This document shows, one piece after another, positions 11,083-24,187 of a stretch of DNA of 64,000 nt. A program made the position numbers and the translations under genes. This stretch comes from Polytrichum commune. Lineage: Eukaryota; Streptophyta; Polytrichopsida; Polytrichales; Polytrichaceae. Within the stretch, counting starts at the first letter, position 1, and every line of letters begins with the position of its first letter. The notes beneath the pieces are model-generated. The model worked only from the letters and a program-made list of their open reading frames with translations, searched no databases and was not told the origin of the DNA. The stretch is taken from positions 34,596,001 to 34,660,000 of the forward strand of contig OX485809.1 of the NCBI GenBank assembly GCA_950295325.1, given 5' to 3'.

Positions 11083-14000
11083 ATGGAGGAAGATGGAGGA
11101 GCCTTAGCGCAAGCCAATAGCAGCTTCGCTCGTAAGCTGGGATCCGCCGACAAGAAAACCCGGGACAAAGGTCTTGCGTTGCTTGTGCTATGGCTCTCCT
11201 GTCAGCAGGTAAGCTCCCTGGATCACTTCTTTCTCATCACTTAGGTTTCATGTACACATGAAGAAGGGAGTGCTTCTGTCATCATGAAATGAAACGAGTC
11301 TGCAAACACTCGCCATGTTTAACCGTGAATTATGTGCTAGTAATTACATACCACGTGTTGGCAGCGCTGGTATGCTTGCATCGGTTTTGTCGTTTCTCAC
11401 CATAACTAGGTTAAGGGAAGGTTGCAGTCTTCTTCCCGGTTGGTTATGTTAATCATTCTTATTTAGTGATGTGGTGTTTCTCGTACACACTCGCTTCTCC
11501 TTTCCAACTGAATCTGCACACAAGCTTGCCACTTTTGATTGTGAATTATGTGAAGAAGCGCAACTTCAAATCAATATAACTGGCATCAGCTGAGTCCTAG
11601 GAAGGTGGATGTTCTTTATTGGTTTCTCTTGTTCATCACCAAAAGGGAGGGTTGCATTCTTGCAGGAGGTAGAACCTTTTAATCATTTGAATGATCATCG
11701 CACGATTATCTATCCACATGATGGTTATTAGAGCTCTAGTTGTATTTTCTGTTTGGACTATGTCCAGGCGAGTCAAGGTCATGTAGATATCTCTGTTTTG
11801 ATGGGCTTGGATTGATATTTTTACGCGCTCACTGTGTGAGCTGCGTTGCTCTGCTGTGAAAGGGAGGGTTTACGAGGTTTTCGTTTGATGCATTTGGTTG
11901 GAGTAACTCCTAGGTCACTTTACAATGGCTTTCAAATTTTTTGGGTCAATGGGGTTAATGGTTCATGCTCATCCCACATATAAAGTCCATGCATGTTACA
12001 AATTGTTATTTCCCACCAATAGCCCTCGTTTCTGTCGACCCTTAGTTCTTTAGGTGGAAAGGGATTTAGAGGGTTGTGCCTCTTTTAATAATTGGTGGGT
12101 AATTAGGATGTGGGAAACATTTGGGATTTGTGGGTGGGATTAGCGTGTGGCCCTGCCCCCTTCAGCCTGTTATCGAGAGTATCATTTCTCAGAGACCATG
12201 GAAGACTGTTCTCAGTGTGTGTATTTATTTCATATCTTTGTGCCCATTATTAGTTATCGGTCTGTTAGTCTTAGGGTTTATTACTACTAACTTCGATCAT
12301 GAATCGTTTTGTGGTTTGCCGCATGACAAATCATTTATTTCTGAATTTTAAAGATTCGAGCAAAAACCCTATATGTTTAGGAACAGTTTCGGGTTCTTAA
12401 CCCTAATGTGATTTTAGTCTTGAACCTGGAGGTTGTATTTTTCAACCCTCCAATGGGTGCAAGTGAGGCTTAAGCATTCTGGATCGGTTAATGACGGAGT
12501 ACCTGGTGCACTGCAAGCTGCAGCTGAGTAGGGTTTGCTGATCATTCAGGATTACTTGCAAGATAAGCTTTAATGTACGAATTGAATTAGAATCTGAAAC
12601 GTTAATAAGGAAACTTGAGAAAAAATTGTGGGCAATGCCATAATGTGTCTGCGAGCTCATCTTCTATTTCCTGGAAGAAGTTAGCTGGATAGGCAGGATG
12701 TACTTCGAAAATCTTAAAGTTAGTAGGGCTAGCTAAATATTGCTTGATATTGGTTTTCTGAGGTATTGAAATGGTTTGCCACCTGAAATTCAACTGAGAA
12801 CTCCAGCAGGTTTTTAGTAGCTTTAGTGTGGAATTTCACAATAATACCTGCAATCTCCATGGCTGTTCAAGGCGGTCTCGTTGGCACCTTTCTCGAGTGG
12901 CGGTGTTTCTTTAATTCATACATTGCTTGAGGTTTACCTGAACAGGCTAGTTTCTATGTACTTTGCTTGGTCCTTGGGAATGTCATATTTGGGAAAGTAT
13001 CTGGCATTGGATGTGGAGAAGTAGTGCAATACCTGCTGCTATTCTCACAATTTATGAAATATCTGTATCAATCTAAATGGCTAGGCCATGCCAGACAGCC
13101 CTCTAATGAAGTGGAGGATATCTTTGCATAGAGGAAGTAACTCTTGCAGCACCTTTTCATTTTGTAGCCAATCAGTCACTGTTGATCAACACTCTAGGCA
13201 ATTAGTTCACAGCGCTACCTTAATGTGATAGTAAGGACTCGAAGCTTGCTGTTTCTGTAGTCATGGATGTGAGGAGAAGCCTGCTTAGAGACATGAATTC
13301 GTGCCTTTCATCACCACTCTCAACTCCTGAGCCCTTCACGATCTTAGTGGTTTTGTACTTAAACTTCTGCAGGGTTTTAGTCCTGATATCTGTGTTTGTC
13401 GTCTTGTAGGATGTTGGGGAGGATGAACTTAAGAAGATTTGGAAGGGACTGTTTTATTGCTTGTGGCACTCTGACAAGGCCAATGTTCAAGGAGATCTCA
13501 TCAACAAACTGGCAGGCATCCTGGAAAATCTTGACATTGATGTCTCCCTAGATTTCTACAAGGTTTTCTTGTCAACAATGCGCCGTGAGTGGGGTGGGAT
13601 TGATAGGTTGAGACTTGACAAATTCTACCTCCTCTTGAGGCAATTTTTTGTGAGAGTGCTGGTGATTCTACAAAAGAATAATTGGGATGAAGAACTTGTG
13701 GGAAAGTTCATGGACATTCTGGTGGAAAGGGCTCTTTTAGCCAAGGATGAGTATCCTGCTCTAGGCGTCAACCTACACCTCATGGATATCTTTCTTCCTG
13801 AAATCCGAAAAATGCAGCCTTTGTCTGCTGGTACCTTGAGGCTGATGCTGGAGCCATGTTATACAACATTGGCCAGGACAGCTGACAAAACCCTGTTGAA
13901 GAGGGTCAAGGATTGTGTGTTTGAACCTCTCCTGAAAGAAGCTCAGACTTTTGCTAAAAGTAATCAAGCTGGGGTTGCCTCTGAGGATGGCTCCTTTGGG

Positions 14001-15799
14001 CCGCATGTCATTTCACTGTTGGTTGGCCCTCGACTATTCGAGTTGGCTTCTGATGAAACTACGCCACAGGCAAACCGGAAGCTATTGTATGAGATCCATA
14101 ATGAATTTGCTAAGTTGGACAAGCTTTTAAGTGTTGCAGGTATTGATCCAAAAACCCTCAATGTTGGGGGTACTGATACTGAGATGGGAGAAGTCAACGG
14201 AAATGAGGGTGTTAGGCATTCTGCCAGACATGTTGGGAAAAAGGACAAGAGGGAGCAAGTGGCTATTGTCAGTTCCAAAGAGGGGAAGAAGAGAAAAGTG
14301 AAGTCTGTTCCTACTGTTGACAAAGAGGCCAAGGATTCACATGATTTGGAAAACTTGGAGCCAGTTGCTTCAGAGGGGAAGACCAAGAAAAGCTTGAAAC
14401 GGGAAACTGTTAAGCTACAGGACAAGCCCAAGAAGGTTAAGCAAACTGCTTTGAGGGATGAAGAGGATTCTAGGGAGGAAACTGGGGCGGAATTGGTTGA
14501 CATGAGACAGAAAGAGAATAAGGCAGACAATGTGGTTGTAGAGAAAAAGAAGAAGCTGAAGAAAAAGGTTCTGACAGAGGTTGCCGATGGTCAAATAACA
14601 AAACAAAAGAAGAAAACAGGAAGTGTCGCAGTTGTGAAGAGTAGTCAAGTGAAAGCAGGTACGCGGAGATCTTCAGCGTAGTTTTAGGGCTGTGACGCTA
14701 CTACACCCGTGTTCTTTCGTGGCTCATTGGCTGAAAGCTGAGGGCTGGCCTGTGAAAACATAAGTGGGAGGTTTAGTGTAGATGCAGTTTGATGTCAGCC
14801 CTTTTTAGAGTTCCGCACTAGACAAAAGAAGATGTTAACAAATAGGAAGTGGCGAAACTTTTATGCCTAGAATTTTGATGTTTCTGTCGGCAAGTTTTAT
14901 GGAGGATTGAATACCTGCATACCTGATGGTGCTCAGAGATGAAGCATCTGGCCTGACTGCCAGCCTTCAGAGCAACTGTTATAGCCCTGGTTGTCCTCAG
15001 TTGTCCCTGAACAATTGCTCTGCTCAATTTTCTTTGAAGACACATGGACTAATCTCAAATCTTTTATGAAGCAGTCCAACCCGGAGGCAAACTGGAGGTC
15101 ACGGAACAGAAGGTAGTCATCACAGAGGTTGCGGTTGCAAGGGATGGTGAACTTGTGACCAAATCCAGGTCTGCCAAAAAAAGCCCCATTCCACAGGTCA
15201 CAGGGGCAGCGGGGGAGTTGTCTGAGAGGAGGGAGGCAGAATCTTTGATGGATGTAAGTGTCAATGATTCAGTGATTTCCAACCTGGAGGAGAAATTTGC
15301 TTCGATTGCAGAGTCTAGGTCTAGCGATTTGTTGTTAGGTGCGGTGTCCCCGATCAGGAAGAAGAGGAAACGAGGGGTTGTTGTGGAAGATAGTAGTGAG
15401 CCCTTGACAGAGAACACACCAAGCCCAGGTTTATTGCATTCCCCAATGCCAAAATCGAATGGAGTGGATCATACTCCTGGAAGCCACTCGTCGAAGAAGA
15501 AGAAAGTTAGGTTTGTACTGAAGAACAACATTGTGTGGAAGCCACATAACCCTCTACCACCTCAGTCTATGCGGACACCTCCTTCGGCTACCCCAAGAGG
15601 CAGTGCACTTAAGAAGGGTGTGCCTGCTGGACCTATCCGTGTGACGCCAGCACGAAAGGGACTGAGTTCAAATTCAAGGCGGCGTTCTCCTAGTCAAATA
15701 TTGTCCATCTCAAAACAGAAGCCTTCCAGATCACCAAAGAGCCTCTCTAAGGGACCAAGGTTTACAAGGAGGGTTCGGAAATCACCAAGCTCACTTTAG
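11083..15799 (+). CDS. RRP1: Ribosomal RNA processing protein 1 (Nop52 family)
   Basis: Nucleolar protein needed for pre-rRNA processing and 60S subunit maturation (family knowledge). Exons: 11083-11208, 13410-14658, 15075-15799, predicting 699 aa; introns are 2,201 and 416 bp. Exon 1 supplies the start of the Nop52 domain (FARKLGSADKKTRDKGLALL), and exon 2 continues it with FYCLWHSDKANVQG and FLSTMRREWGGIDRLRLDK, to about residue 240. A long Lys/Glu-rich disordered region with many KKK clusters follows. Near residues 600-645 is a conserved-looking plant C-terminal block, KKKVRFVLKNNIVWKPHNPL followed by PPQSMRTPPSATPRGSALKK, and the protein ends in basic SR/SP-rich sequence. The first ATG (11083) keeps the conserved FARKL segment in frame. 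If intron 2 were retained, the frame would stop at 14681. Confidence 0.94.
11209..13409 (+). other. RRP1 intron 1
   Basis: 2.2-kb intron with a GTAAGC donor and a pyrimidine-containing TTGTAG acceptor, phase 0. I see no nested gene, recognisable MITE or tandem repeat inside it. Small open frames at 12121-12351 and on the minus strand have no recognised motifs. Confidence 0.8.
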
Positions 15800-18012
15800 T
15801 AGTAGCAGTAGTTAAGTGACTTTGAGCTGAGTTGGGGTATTTTCCAATCCAAATACAAACATTCTTTAGTTTGATGAGGGAACTACTAGGTAGCAGTCCT
15901 TTTTGACAGTTAACGGTTTGTTCACATGATTATTGCTTTAAAACTCTTTAGCCACAAATGATACTCTTTTTATTGGTTATGTCAAATACGTGAATACCTG
16001 CTGCTGTGAGTTGTTGTCTTGTAAGAGTTGTTGTAAGAGTAGTTTGTTTGAAAGCGAGGTGTTTTCTGGCTTGTTACATGATAGAAGAGACGCACGTTTC
16101 ACAACAGGATATGTTCATGGGTGCATTATGTACCCAATAATGTACCCAGAACCTATTGACAAACAGGATATCTTATGGATGCATTATTGGGTGGACAGAA
16201 GTTAAAACCTCTCATTTTGGTTGAGTTAAATTCCTGAAGACCATGTGGAATGGCAGGAAGTTGTCAGCAAGCATAGGGTCCACATTCCAGCAATCTGTGT
16301 GTGTTTGAATAATTATGCCCTTGGCTAATCCGCATCAAGACACACTTCAACACTTATTGGGCAATTGCTCTGAGAATTCTGAACTAGATATTACTGCCTA
16401 CAACCACCTCAAACCCCTAGTGGAACATATCTGTGCGAGACAAAATTCTTCATGAGCCAGGACTTCCATGACATATATTGAAATGCTGAATAACCTCTAA
16501 CCAACATCAAAGACATAGGTTCAAAAGAATGTATGCTGCATCATCTAGGTGTGTGTGTGAGACAGAGAGCACTTGCAAAGAACCCTGGGTGGAGAGAGCT
16601 TTGCATTATATAGGTGGAAAGAAGTGGGTTTTAGGGGTGTCACTTGCACTGGAAATGGGGTGGGTTCAGGTATGGATTTAGGAACCTAGAAGTGAGTGAC
16701 TTCATATGATGTGCAATTTGTTTTATTTTTGTTTTCACCATGTCTTCAGCCAATTTGTTGACCTAGTCTTGCATATCATTAGTACACATGGACTCCAAAA
16801 GTAGGCTAAATCAGCCAAAAGGTTGAGGCGGACATTTTTGTTTGGGTAGTCATTGCTATTTGACAATATCAACATACACATTTACATCATAATTTTATGA
16901 TTTTAGACACACAGACAGCTTAAAATTTGTGTGAACAATCCTAACTCTATAGAGTTTCCATCAATATGGTGAGATCTACCATAAGAGTTGCCAATTTTCT
17001 TCAGTGAGTTTTTGAGTAAGATTGAATTATTTGAGATGATTTTGCTTCAACTTTTAGGGGTTAAGCATCCTCTACCTCACTATGGGGACATGACAAGTGT
17101 AACTAGGGATGCCCAATGTAAGTCACACTATACATGTACCCACATCAATTACCATAATATATGTAACTAAGAATCCAATTTGTGCATTTGTGTGGTTAGA
17201 GCTCCAAGAAAGCTTATTGTCTTCATGACACCCACTACTAACTAGAACACTCTAATGCTTTGACATGTAATGAGTTCATCAAAACATAATGGATAATTTT
17301 TAGCAAAGTCAACCACTCATAACAATGCATCTTGTGATTTCTTGATTTAGATTATACATATAACATTTGGAAGTGCATCAATCCAATTCTAAATTTTTAA
17401 ACTCGTTCAAGCTCATTGGGTTTGTCATACATTGGATGAAGCATCAACACTCTTGACAAGTTGTTGAGGATAAATTGGTGATGTTACTTTGGTCAAACTG
17501 CAAATAAATAACCAGAGAGACAGTGAGTCACTCATTTGCAAGGAGAACTAACAAAACTTTTTGCCCAAGATTATGATTATACAACTTTGAAGATATGGAA
17601 ATTGCTTGGATTTGAAGTTTCTATAAGCATTGCAAGTTTCAGGCTCATTGAGTTAAAGCTTGAGTCCAAAAGCAAGGTCGATTAAGGGGTTAACAAATGA
17701 TTGGACTTGACCCAAGACCCCATGTAAGCTGACCATAAAGTTGTGACAATGACACCGATGCTTGCTTGAAAAGAGGTGATGACCTTATGATGCACATTGA
17801 AGCATGGTCTAAGGTATGTGTGCCTTATGTGGTCACATGTGTTATGTGGCTAGCAAATTTTAGGTGAATTTTGGAAATTTAGCACTTGATAAAACTTGGT
17901 TAGATTGAGATATTGTGTATGTAGGGATTGATCCCACAATTTTAAAGCATTGTTGAACAACCTTGGAGCAAAAAGTTGACATTCGTTGATGAAGCCGACA
18001 ATTACAAGAGCA
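15800..18012. other. Intergenic, RRP1 3' flank
   Basis: Probable 3' UTR in the first few hundred bases, then about 1.8 kb of AT-rich DNA in which I find no gene, clear inverted repeat or tandem array. Confidence 0.5.
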
Positions 18013-18014
18013 TA

Positions 18015-18377
18015 AGTAGACGTGCCTATTCGATTACTTATTTTACTCAGACATCTATATTTGAATGGTATGTTGTTAGATGCAACTCCAAGAGCATATA
18101 CCAAAAAGACAATTGATTAGGAGAGATTGGCCTACATGCTCAAAATATAATAACCATTCTAGGTTCAATATTCAATAGACTTTGCAAGGGCTTATATGAC
18201 CATTTAATGAGCGAGAGAATCTTCAATTTGATAATGAATAGGATCATCATGTAAGCTCCAAAAATTATCAGGAAACTAGCTATGGCCTCGATTCCGACTT
18301 GCTAACCATCTTGTACTAATTGCATGTCTCGTCTCTTACGAGAAGTGGGCTAATAATCATTTAAGACCCATCTACCT
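18015..18377 (+). mobile_element. Mariner/Stowaway-like MITE, family A
   Basis: 363-bp copy flanked by TA at 18013-18014 and 18378-18379. It contains the family landmarks CATCTATATTTGAATGGTAT and CTACATGCTCAAAATATAAT and ends ATCTACCT, the complement of the family TIR. Confidence 0.8.
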
Positions 18378-18379
18378 TA

Positions 18380-19372
18380 ATCAGTTTGGGACCATTGCCA
18401 ATCGAAGAAGGAATAAAGTCTACTCTTGTAACCACTTTGAGACTCAGTTCCATATACCCAACATGTGCTTCATTGACAAAGTTTCAAACACAAGATATGC
18501 TTGTTTGAATGTGGTAGACAAATATTTTCCACATCGTTTGACAGCCACACGCACATAAGTGTCATCGTAAACACACGTGAGCCTCAAAATGAACCCTCCT
18601 GCACAATCACTTTACAAATCATAGAATATACACTTTAACTGAAGATTCTAGGAACAAACTCTGATTAATAATGTATCATGTGCATCCGTCCTTGTTAGTG
18701 GAACAGATTCTGTAGAGCCTTTATCCAACAGTCATATTGGTATGTAGGGTTGGAAGTGCCCAGAATAGGCACACGTATCTCAACATACAAAATGGAGCTC
18801 TAAGTGTTAAACCAGACAACACTCCACGGTTGTACGGTATGTACACCCTCAGGTAGCTTATAAAGGATTCAAAGGCCAACAAGGGCCTCTTCTTGGTGTC
18901 CATAACATGCAACTAGAAGCTCCCTTGAAGCTCTTTCACTTCGAAGTTTTTCAACTCACTAGAAGTTCATCAAGTCTGTGAACTGGTGAAATTTTGACAT
19001 ACAATTTAGTCAAGAGACCTAAAAGGATTGTAAGTGGATTTTGAATCCATAGGTGAACATAGTTTACAAGTCGATTCTTCTATTGCTGGTTCTACCTAAA
19101 TTATTATAGATATTGTATGCAGGAAGTCATGCTATAGGTTGTAACAAGATGTCTTCATGCTACCTACCAAGTCGCAAGAACGATGAAGTAGATGTGTGAG
19201 GTCGTCTTGTTGCATACCGTAGCAGGGCAATACATGTACAATATCAAGCATAGAGCTGATCATGTCACGAAGGCCATGTGCTACAGTCTATATTTGATGT
19301 ACTTGTGTCCAATGAAGATGTGACGCGTCAACAAAATCTGAGTGGATCAACACTATAGCAATCAACGTGGTC
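18380..19372. other. Unassigned intergenic DNA
   Basis: No gene, array or element boundaries that I can support. Confidence 0.4.
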
Positions 19373-19636
19373 CATATTAATTGTCGACACTAAAGAACCC
19401 CCATTAAGCTTTGTCCGCCTAGGAATCCTCTGTCCCTAGCCCACACGCCAATGCTCAGACCATAATTTATTGGTTATGTCTACGTTGTTGTCTGTAGCTT
19501 GCTTGATCAGATGGGACCATGAACAGAGTCATCTCCAGCCACGTTAGTCATTCTTCGAGCCACGGATCTTCCTCGGACATTGTGAACATTCTTTGCTCTC
19601 ATGATCTCATCTCCTCGTTTCTACACCACATTTGCT

Positions 19637-19850
19637 AATGTGTTTTGCAAACAAGATCTACTAATGTGTTATGCACCAGCTCCAAATCCAAAAATATGTT
19701 ATGCACTAGATCCAAATCCAAAAATGTGTTATGCATTAGCTCCAGATTCATAAATGTGTTATGCACTAGATCCGTATCAAAAAATATATTATGCACCAAA
19801 TCCAGATCCAAAAATGTATCATGCATCAAATCCAAAAAAATATGTTATGT
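19637..19850. repeat. About 30-bp minisatellite in left foldback arm
   Basis: About seven imperfect units of roughly 30 bp centred on ATGTGTTATGCACTAGATCC followed by AAATCCAAAA. Because the period is a multiple of three, every frame without a stop gives a repetitive peptide; this is not evidence of coding. Confidence 0.85.
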
Positions 19851-20689
19851 AGCAAAATTAACGGATCCAACTTGTCAGTGCGCACAACTATTTCATACAA
19901 ACAGTGTTTGTAATCAAGTGGCCTTCTTCTCTATGCATATGATATTAAGATTCTATAGCTCAGTGCAAACACCCTCTTGTTTTGTGTCTACGTTCACATG
20001 ATTTATAGGTTATGCATGAGTATTTCTAATTGCATTTAATTTTATTATGTGCTAGTAGTTGGTGTGATGTTATGAAATTTTGCTACGTTTGATGATTATA
20101 TTGATTCATTACAATCTACCATTCATATTAGTGTAGACTATGATTTTTCTGTATCCATTCAATTGGATCTTACTGGCATCTTTGTCATATGTCTTGTAGT
20201 TGGGTTTGAGGCCTAGAATAAGAATTAGAAGTGTTTTGCCCAAATTACAATCTTATTCTAGCCATGTTTTGATCAACTTTGTTGGAACCGCAAAACTCAT
20301 CAAAACAATATGTTATGTGTATGTGGATATATGTTATCAGATCTAACACATAAGTAATAACCCAACCGAATGGATATAGAACAATCATAGGTCTACATTA
20401 ATATGAACGGTCGATTGTAATGAATCAACATAATCATCAAACGTAACAAAATTTCATAACACCACACCAACTACTAACACATGATCGAATTAAGTGCGAT
20501 AAAAAATACTCATGTACAACCTACAAATCATGCACAAAACAAGAGGGTGTCGGCACTAAACTATAGAATTTTAACATCGCAAACATAGAAAAGAAGACCG
20601 CTTGATTACAAACACTATTTGTATGAAATAGTTGTACACACTAACAAATTCGGATCTGTTAATTTCGATGCAAACCACATTTTTAGATC

Positions 20690-20880
20690 TGATGCATGAC
20701 ACATTTTTTGATATGGATTTGGTGCATAACACATTTTTTTAATATGGATCTGGTGCATAACACAATTTTGAATTTGGAACTAGTGCAATACACATTTTTG
20801 GATCTGAATTTGGTGCATAACACATTAGTAGATCTCATTTGCACAATACATTAGTAGATCTCGTTTGCATAACACATCAG
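20690..20880. repeat. About 30-bp minisatellite in right foldback arm
   Basis: Inverted counterpart of the repeat at 19637-19850, with units such as GATCTGGTGCATAACACA. The two arrays differ in unit order and in substitutions. Confidence 0.8.
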
Positions 20881-21134
20881 CAAATGTGGTGCAAAACCAA
20901 GGAGATGGGAGCAAGGAATGTTCACAATGTCCGAGGAAGGTCCGTGGCTCGAAGAATGACTAGCGTGGTTGGAGCTAACTCTATTCATGGTTGTATCCAG
21001 TCAAGCAAGCTACGGGTAACAACTTGGACAACACCAGTAAATTATGATATGGGCATTAGCGGGTGGACCAGGGACATCGGATTCTTGGGCAGACATAGCA
21101 CGATGGGGATTCTTTAGAGTCATACATATTAATT

Positions 21135-22376
21135 TGAGGCCTTCTTGATGTGTTACACATGTGCTTTGCAACTCCTCAACTATTCATCAAACCATCATTC
21201 TGGGATTTGAATACCCACTGTGACCAGAAGACCTCTATGCCCACAAACCGAGTTACAGTCGCCTTTGACACCCAAACATTGTGTCTCATCACAATCCGGT
21301 TTTTAGATTTTAGTTTTATCTTCAAATCCTTGTCAAATCACATTGAATACTTGTTCTCATGTCGCTTTGCAAGACCGGCTTTCCAATAAGCTCCAGGATG
21401 CCACCTTAATCCTAGCCATTTGCATGTGGTGAGCATTCAAAGATGATTCAATTTTATTGCAATGTAGCTGACTTCAAACCATGAATCTATCTCATCCTCA
21501 AGTTTTTGTCGATTTGAATGAGCACTAAATTTGTGAAGTTATTCAGGAGTCGTCCAGTGAGCACAAGATCATTTAATAACTCTCACCCGTGTGTACGCAG
21601 TGACCAATTGAAGATCGCATGCACTTCACTTTATTATTACGATTTCTCTGTCTTTGTGGATGCTAAGGTCAAATGAAAGCCCTTGGGGAGGTGAATCCAT
21701 AGAACCCATTTCCTTGTTGGGCGTAAAAGTTCATGTAACCCACTCATACACTGGTCACACTGGTGTCCAGTCGGGGCCCAGCCAACCCGGTCGGTGTGCC
21801 TCCCCCCCCCCGGGATCATGGGCCGGCCATCCAAGCATTCATCTGGGGCACTAGGGTCGACACTGTCCCAAAGGTCCCCAGCTAACTGGATGCAGAGGGC
21901 TCCCCCTCTGCATTCGTATGGGAAGATGTTTTAGTTGAGTTATGATGCATGTTGTGACCACTGGGATTGAGAAAAAGACTTGATTCATAGATTCTACGTT
22001 GTTGAGTTCATAGAATTTTGAGTGTCCAAAATACAAACCAAATTCTAGGGATGCTTCAATTATGTGTCTCTTGTAACTTTTTCCTTTGCAACTTCTTACC
22101 TAGTAAGGAATGCATAATATGTCTACCACAAATGAAAATGTGGATGAAATTTTATGCTTACAGTTGATTTGTTTTCAAATTTGTTTTCTTACATGAAAAA
22201 AAAAATCATAACTAATCCATATGAATGCACCTCCCACTCATCCAACATAGAAACCATGAATCGTGTGCAACTCATAGGCTACTATTTTATGGTTGATTTG
22301 ACACCACAGTTAACATCTAAAGCCCCCAAAACAGTCTGAAACCCAAGTCATTTGAGATGAATCGGCCACAAACCTA
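21135..22376. other. Unassigned intergenic DNA with a GC-rich patch
   Basis: No gene supported. A GC-rich segment with a C10 run lies at about 21770-21910. The rest is AT-rich. Confidence 0.4.
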
Positions 22377-22379
22377 TAA

Positions 22380-23326
22380 GGGCCAAGTGCCATATACTGG
22401 TCCCAATCCATTTTTAAAATGGGTGAGAAACGGGTGACATCATCCAAAAAATGGGTGATGTCACTCATTTTATGGAGGGGTTCTTCTAGGTGGGGTGCCG
22501 GTTTATTCCGATTTCCTAATTTCTCACTAAATTTGGTGAGTGATAAGACATGACACTTTATGAAGATGATCGGCAATGAAGGTCATCATTATTTACCTTT
22601 TCATATTTGATTTGCACATCAATTTCCATACATTTATTAAATGAATTTCAAATTATGTGTTCTTGGTGTCCATAGGTGGTACGGATGTCATCTATGGAAA
22701 TATATAAATATTTATATATTTTACTTTTAGTTGAAATCATGATTGTACGTTGTTCATAAGTGATTTTTGATACATTTGCATAGTCTTTGATTATTATTAT
22801 TTTAAATCTATTAAACCCGACAATTACTATCACATTGCATTTTATATATGTATTTTTGGTTATTAAGATCCATATTCTTGAAAACATCATGAGATACACG
22901 TTCTCATGAGTTCACTTTAGGTCACGATGAGAACTCCGATGATATAACATACAATCATTTTCTATCTCTTCTTTCCTTTTCATTTCTTCTCACAACTAGG
23001 CTTCGAGTGTACAAAGAGTGCATGATGCAAGAGCAAGGAGCCCTAGGAGTACCTCTCAAAAGAAAGGACTTAAAGAACAAAGTGGCCTTTAGTACCCAAG
23101 GTGACCGGCCAACCCGGTCACCAGAGCTTTCTAACTGGCACATGTCCTTCTTGTAACCGTTAAGACCACCGGTCCTTGCACAACGTACAATGTGGGACAC
23201 CCATCCATGAGGGGTACCGGTCCTTAGGTGAGAGGGATGGGCACATGGCACCACCCTTTTTTTCACCAACCCACCCATTTATTTTTTTTTAAAAACAGAC
23301 CGGGACCGGTACATAGAACCTTGCCC
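22380..23326. mobile_element. Non-autonomous PIF/Harbinger-like element, copy 2 (inverted)
   Basis: 947-bp relative of the element at 6480-7958, in opposite orientation. The left end GGGCCAAGTGCCATATACTG and the right end are inverted repeats, with TAA duplications at 22377-22379 and 23327-23329. Its left part matches the complement of copy 1's right part and vice versa. The interior is shorter than in copy 1, so one of them has gained or lost about 530 bp. Confidence 0.85.
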
Positions 23327-23329
23327 TAA

Positions 23330-23810
23330 GAAGGGTTCAAGTTTCCATATGAGATGGATGAGAGGTTCACCCGTATGCGACAATACAATTCCCTCTTTCC
23401 CACACCATCCAAATACCCTAAATGAGAATCTCACAAAGCCATCTATATAGTCTATAATGCTTTCGACTTTTAGAACTACTACCTTTTGAGGCGAGGGTTG
23501 CCCAAAACTCCACGGCATTCATTGTCTCCGACAAGTGTTGAGAGTCCACTTCGAGGTTGTTCAAAGGGGTATGTTGTTCATATATAGCTGTACCTTACTG
23601 ACAACGTATAGTTACCTTCAATTCCCGTGCACATAAGTTATAGGCAATGATGGAATTACATACAACTGCCGAATGTCACTCACCACATAGTGATGGGTCA
23701 TAATGTGAGTCATTTATAGCCGACCTTACTTGCCACCTGCCAAGTTGCCTTGCGGCTTTGCTTGCAAAGTTTGTTGGTCGGGAAGAGCCGTTGACTTCAA
23801 GAGGACTAGC
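23330..23810. other. Unassigned intergenic DNA
   Basis: No gene or repeat that I can delimit. Confidence 0.4.
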
Positions 23811-23812
23811 TA

Positions 23813-24185
23813 AGGTAGATGATGGGTCTTCAATGGTTACTTTGTCCAAGTAGCCCACTTTGCCTACACGCGCACATGCACTAGTACACGATGGGTAGCA
23901 AATCCAAATCGAGGCCATCGCCACTTCCCTTGTGATATTTGGAGCTCGTATGAATATCTTGTTCATTATCAAAGTGAAGATGTTTGTGCTGGTTGAGTGG
24001 TCATGTATGTTAGGTCCCCCCCAACTGTGTTCACTATTGGTTATCATGTTTTGAGCACGTATTTCAATTTTCTTTCCAGACACGTGGGTCATTTTGATAG
24101 CCATTCTTGGAGCCACACCTAATCATATACTACTCAAGTATGGGTGTTTGATCAAGATAAGTAACCAAATTAGGCACATCTACCT
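23813..24185 (-). mobile_element. Mariner/Stowaway-like MITE, family A
   Basis: 373-bp copy with both TIRs intact (AGGTAGATG at each end, inverted) and TA at 23811-23812 and 24186-24187. It is one of the best-preserved family A copies here. A 146-codon minus frame overlapping it is chance: the same family is riddled with stops in other copies. Confidence 0.85.
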
Positions 24186-24187
24186 TA

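Larger units (their letters stand above)
19383..21124. mobile_element. Foldback (long-TIR) MULE-like element
   Basis: 1,742-bp element made of two inverted arms of roughly 790 bp around a loop of about 200 bp (near 20170-20365). The outer ends pair as ACTAAAGAACCCCCAT with ATGGGGATTCTTTAGAGT. It is flanked by an exact 10-bp direct repeat CATATTAATT at 19373-19382 and 21125-21134, as in Mutator-like elements. Inside each arm is an imperfect roughly 30-bp tandem repeat (about 19637-19850 and, inverted, 20690-20880). Apparent open frames in the arms only reflect that repeat. No transposase is encoded. Confidence 0.85.

Noticed and set aside
13964-14530. 188-codon minus frame inside RRP1 exon 2
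   Set aside because: Complement of the Lys/Glu-rich RRP1 coding sequence, which reads as Ser/Leu/Phe-rich; the sense gene explains it.
14659-14681. RRP1 ending at the stop at 14681
   Set aside because: A donor at 14659 joins in phase to 15075, whose product has the conserved plant RRP1 C-terminal block.
19635-20001. Repetitive open frames on both strands (118 and 66 codons)
   Set aside because: Produced by a ~30-bp tandem repeat whose period is divisible by three; part of a foldback element.
23676-24116. 146-codon minus frame
   Set aside because: Lies across a family A MITE; other copies of the MITE have stops in this frame.
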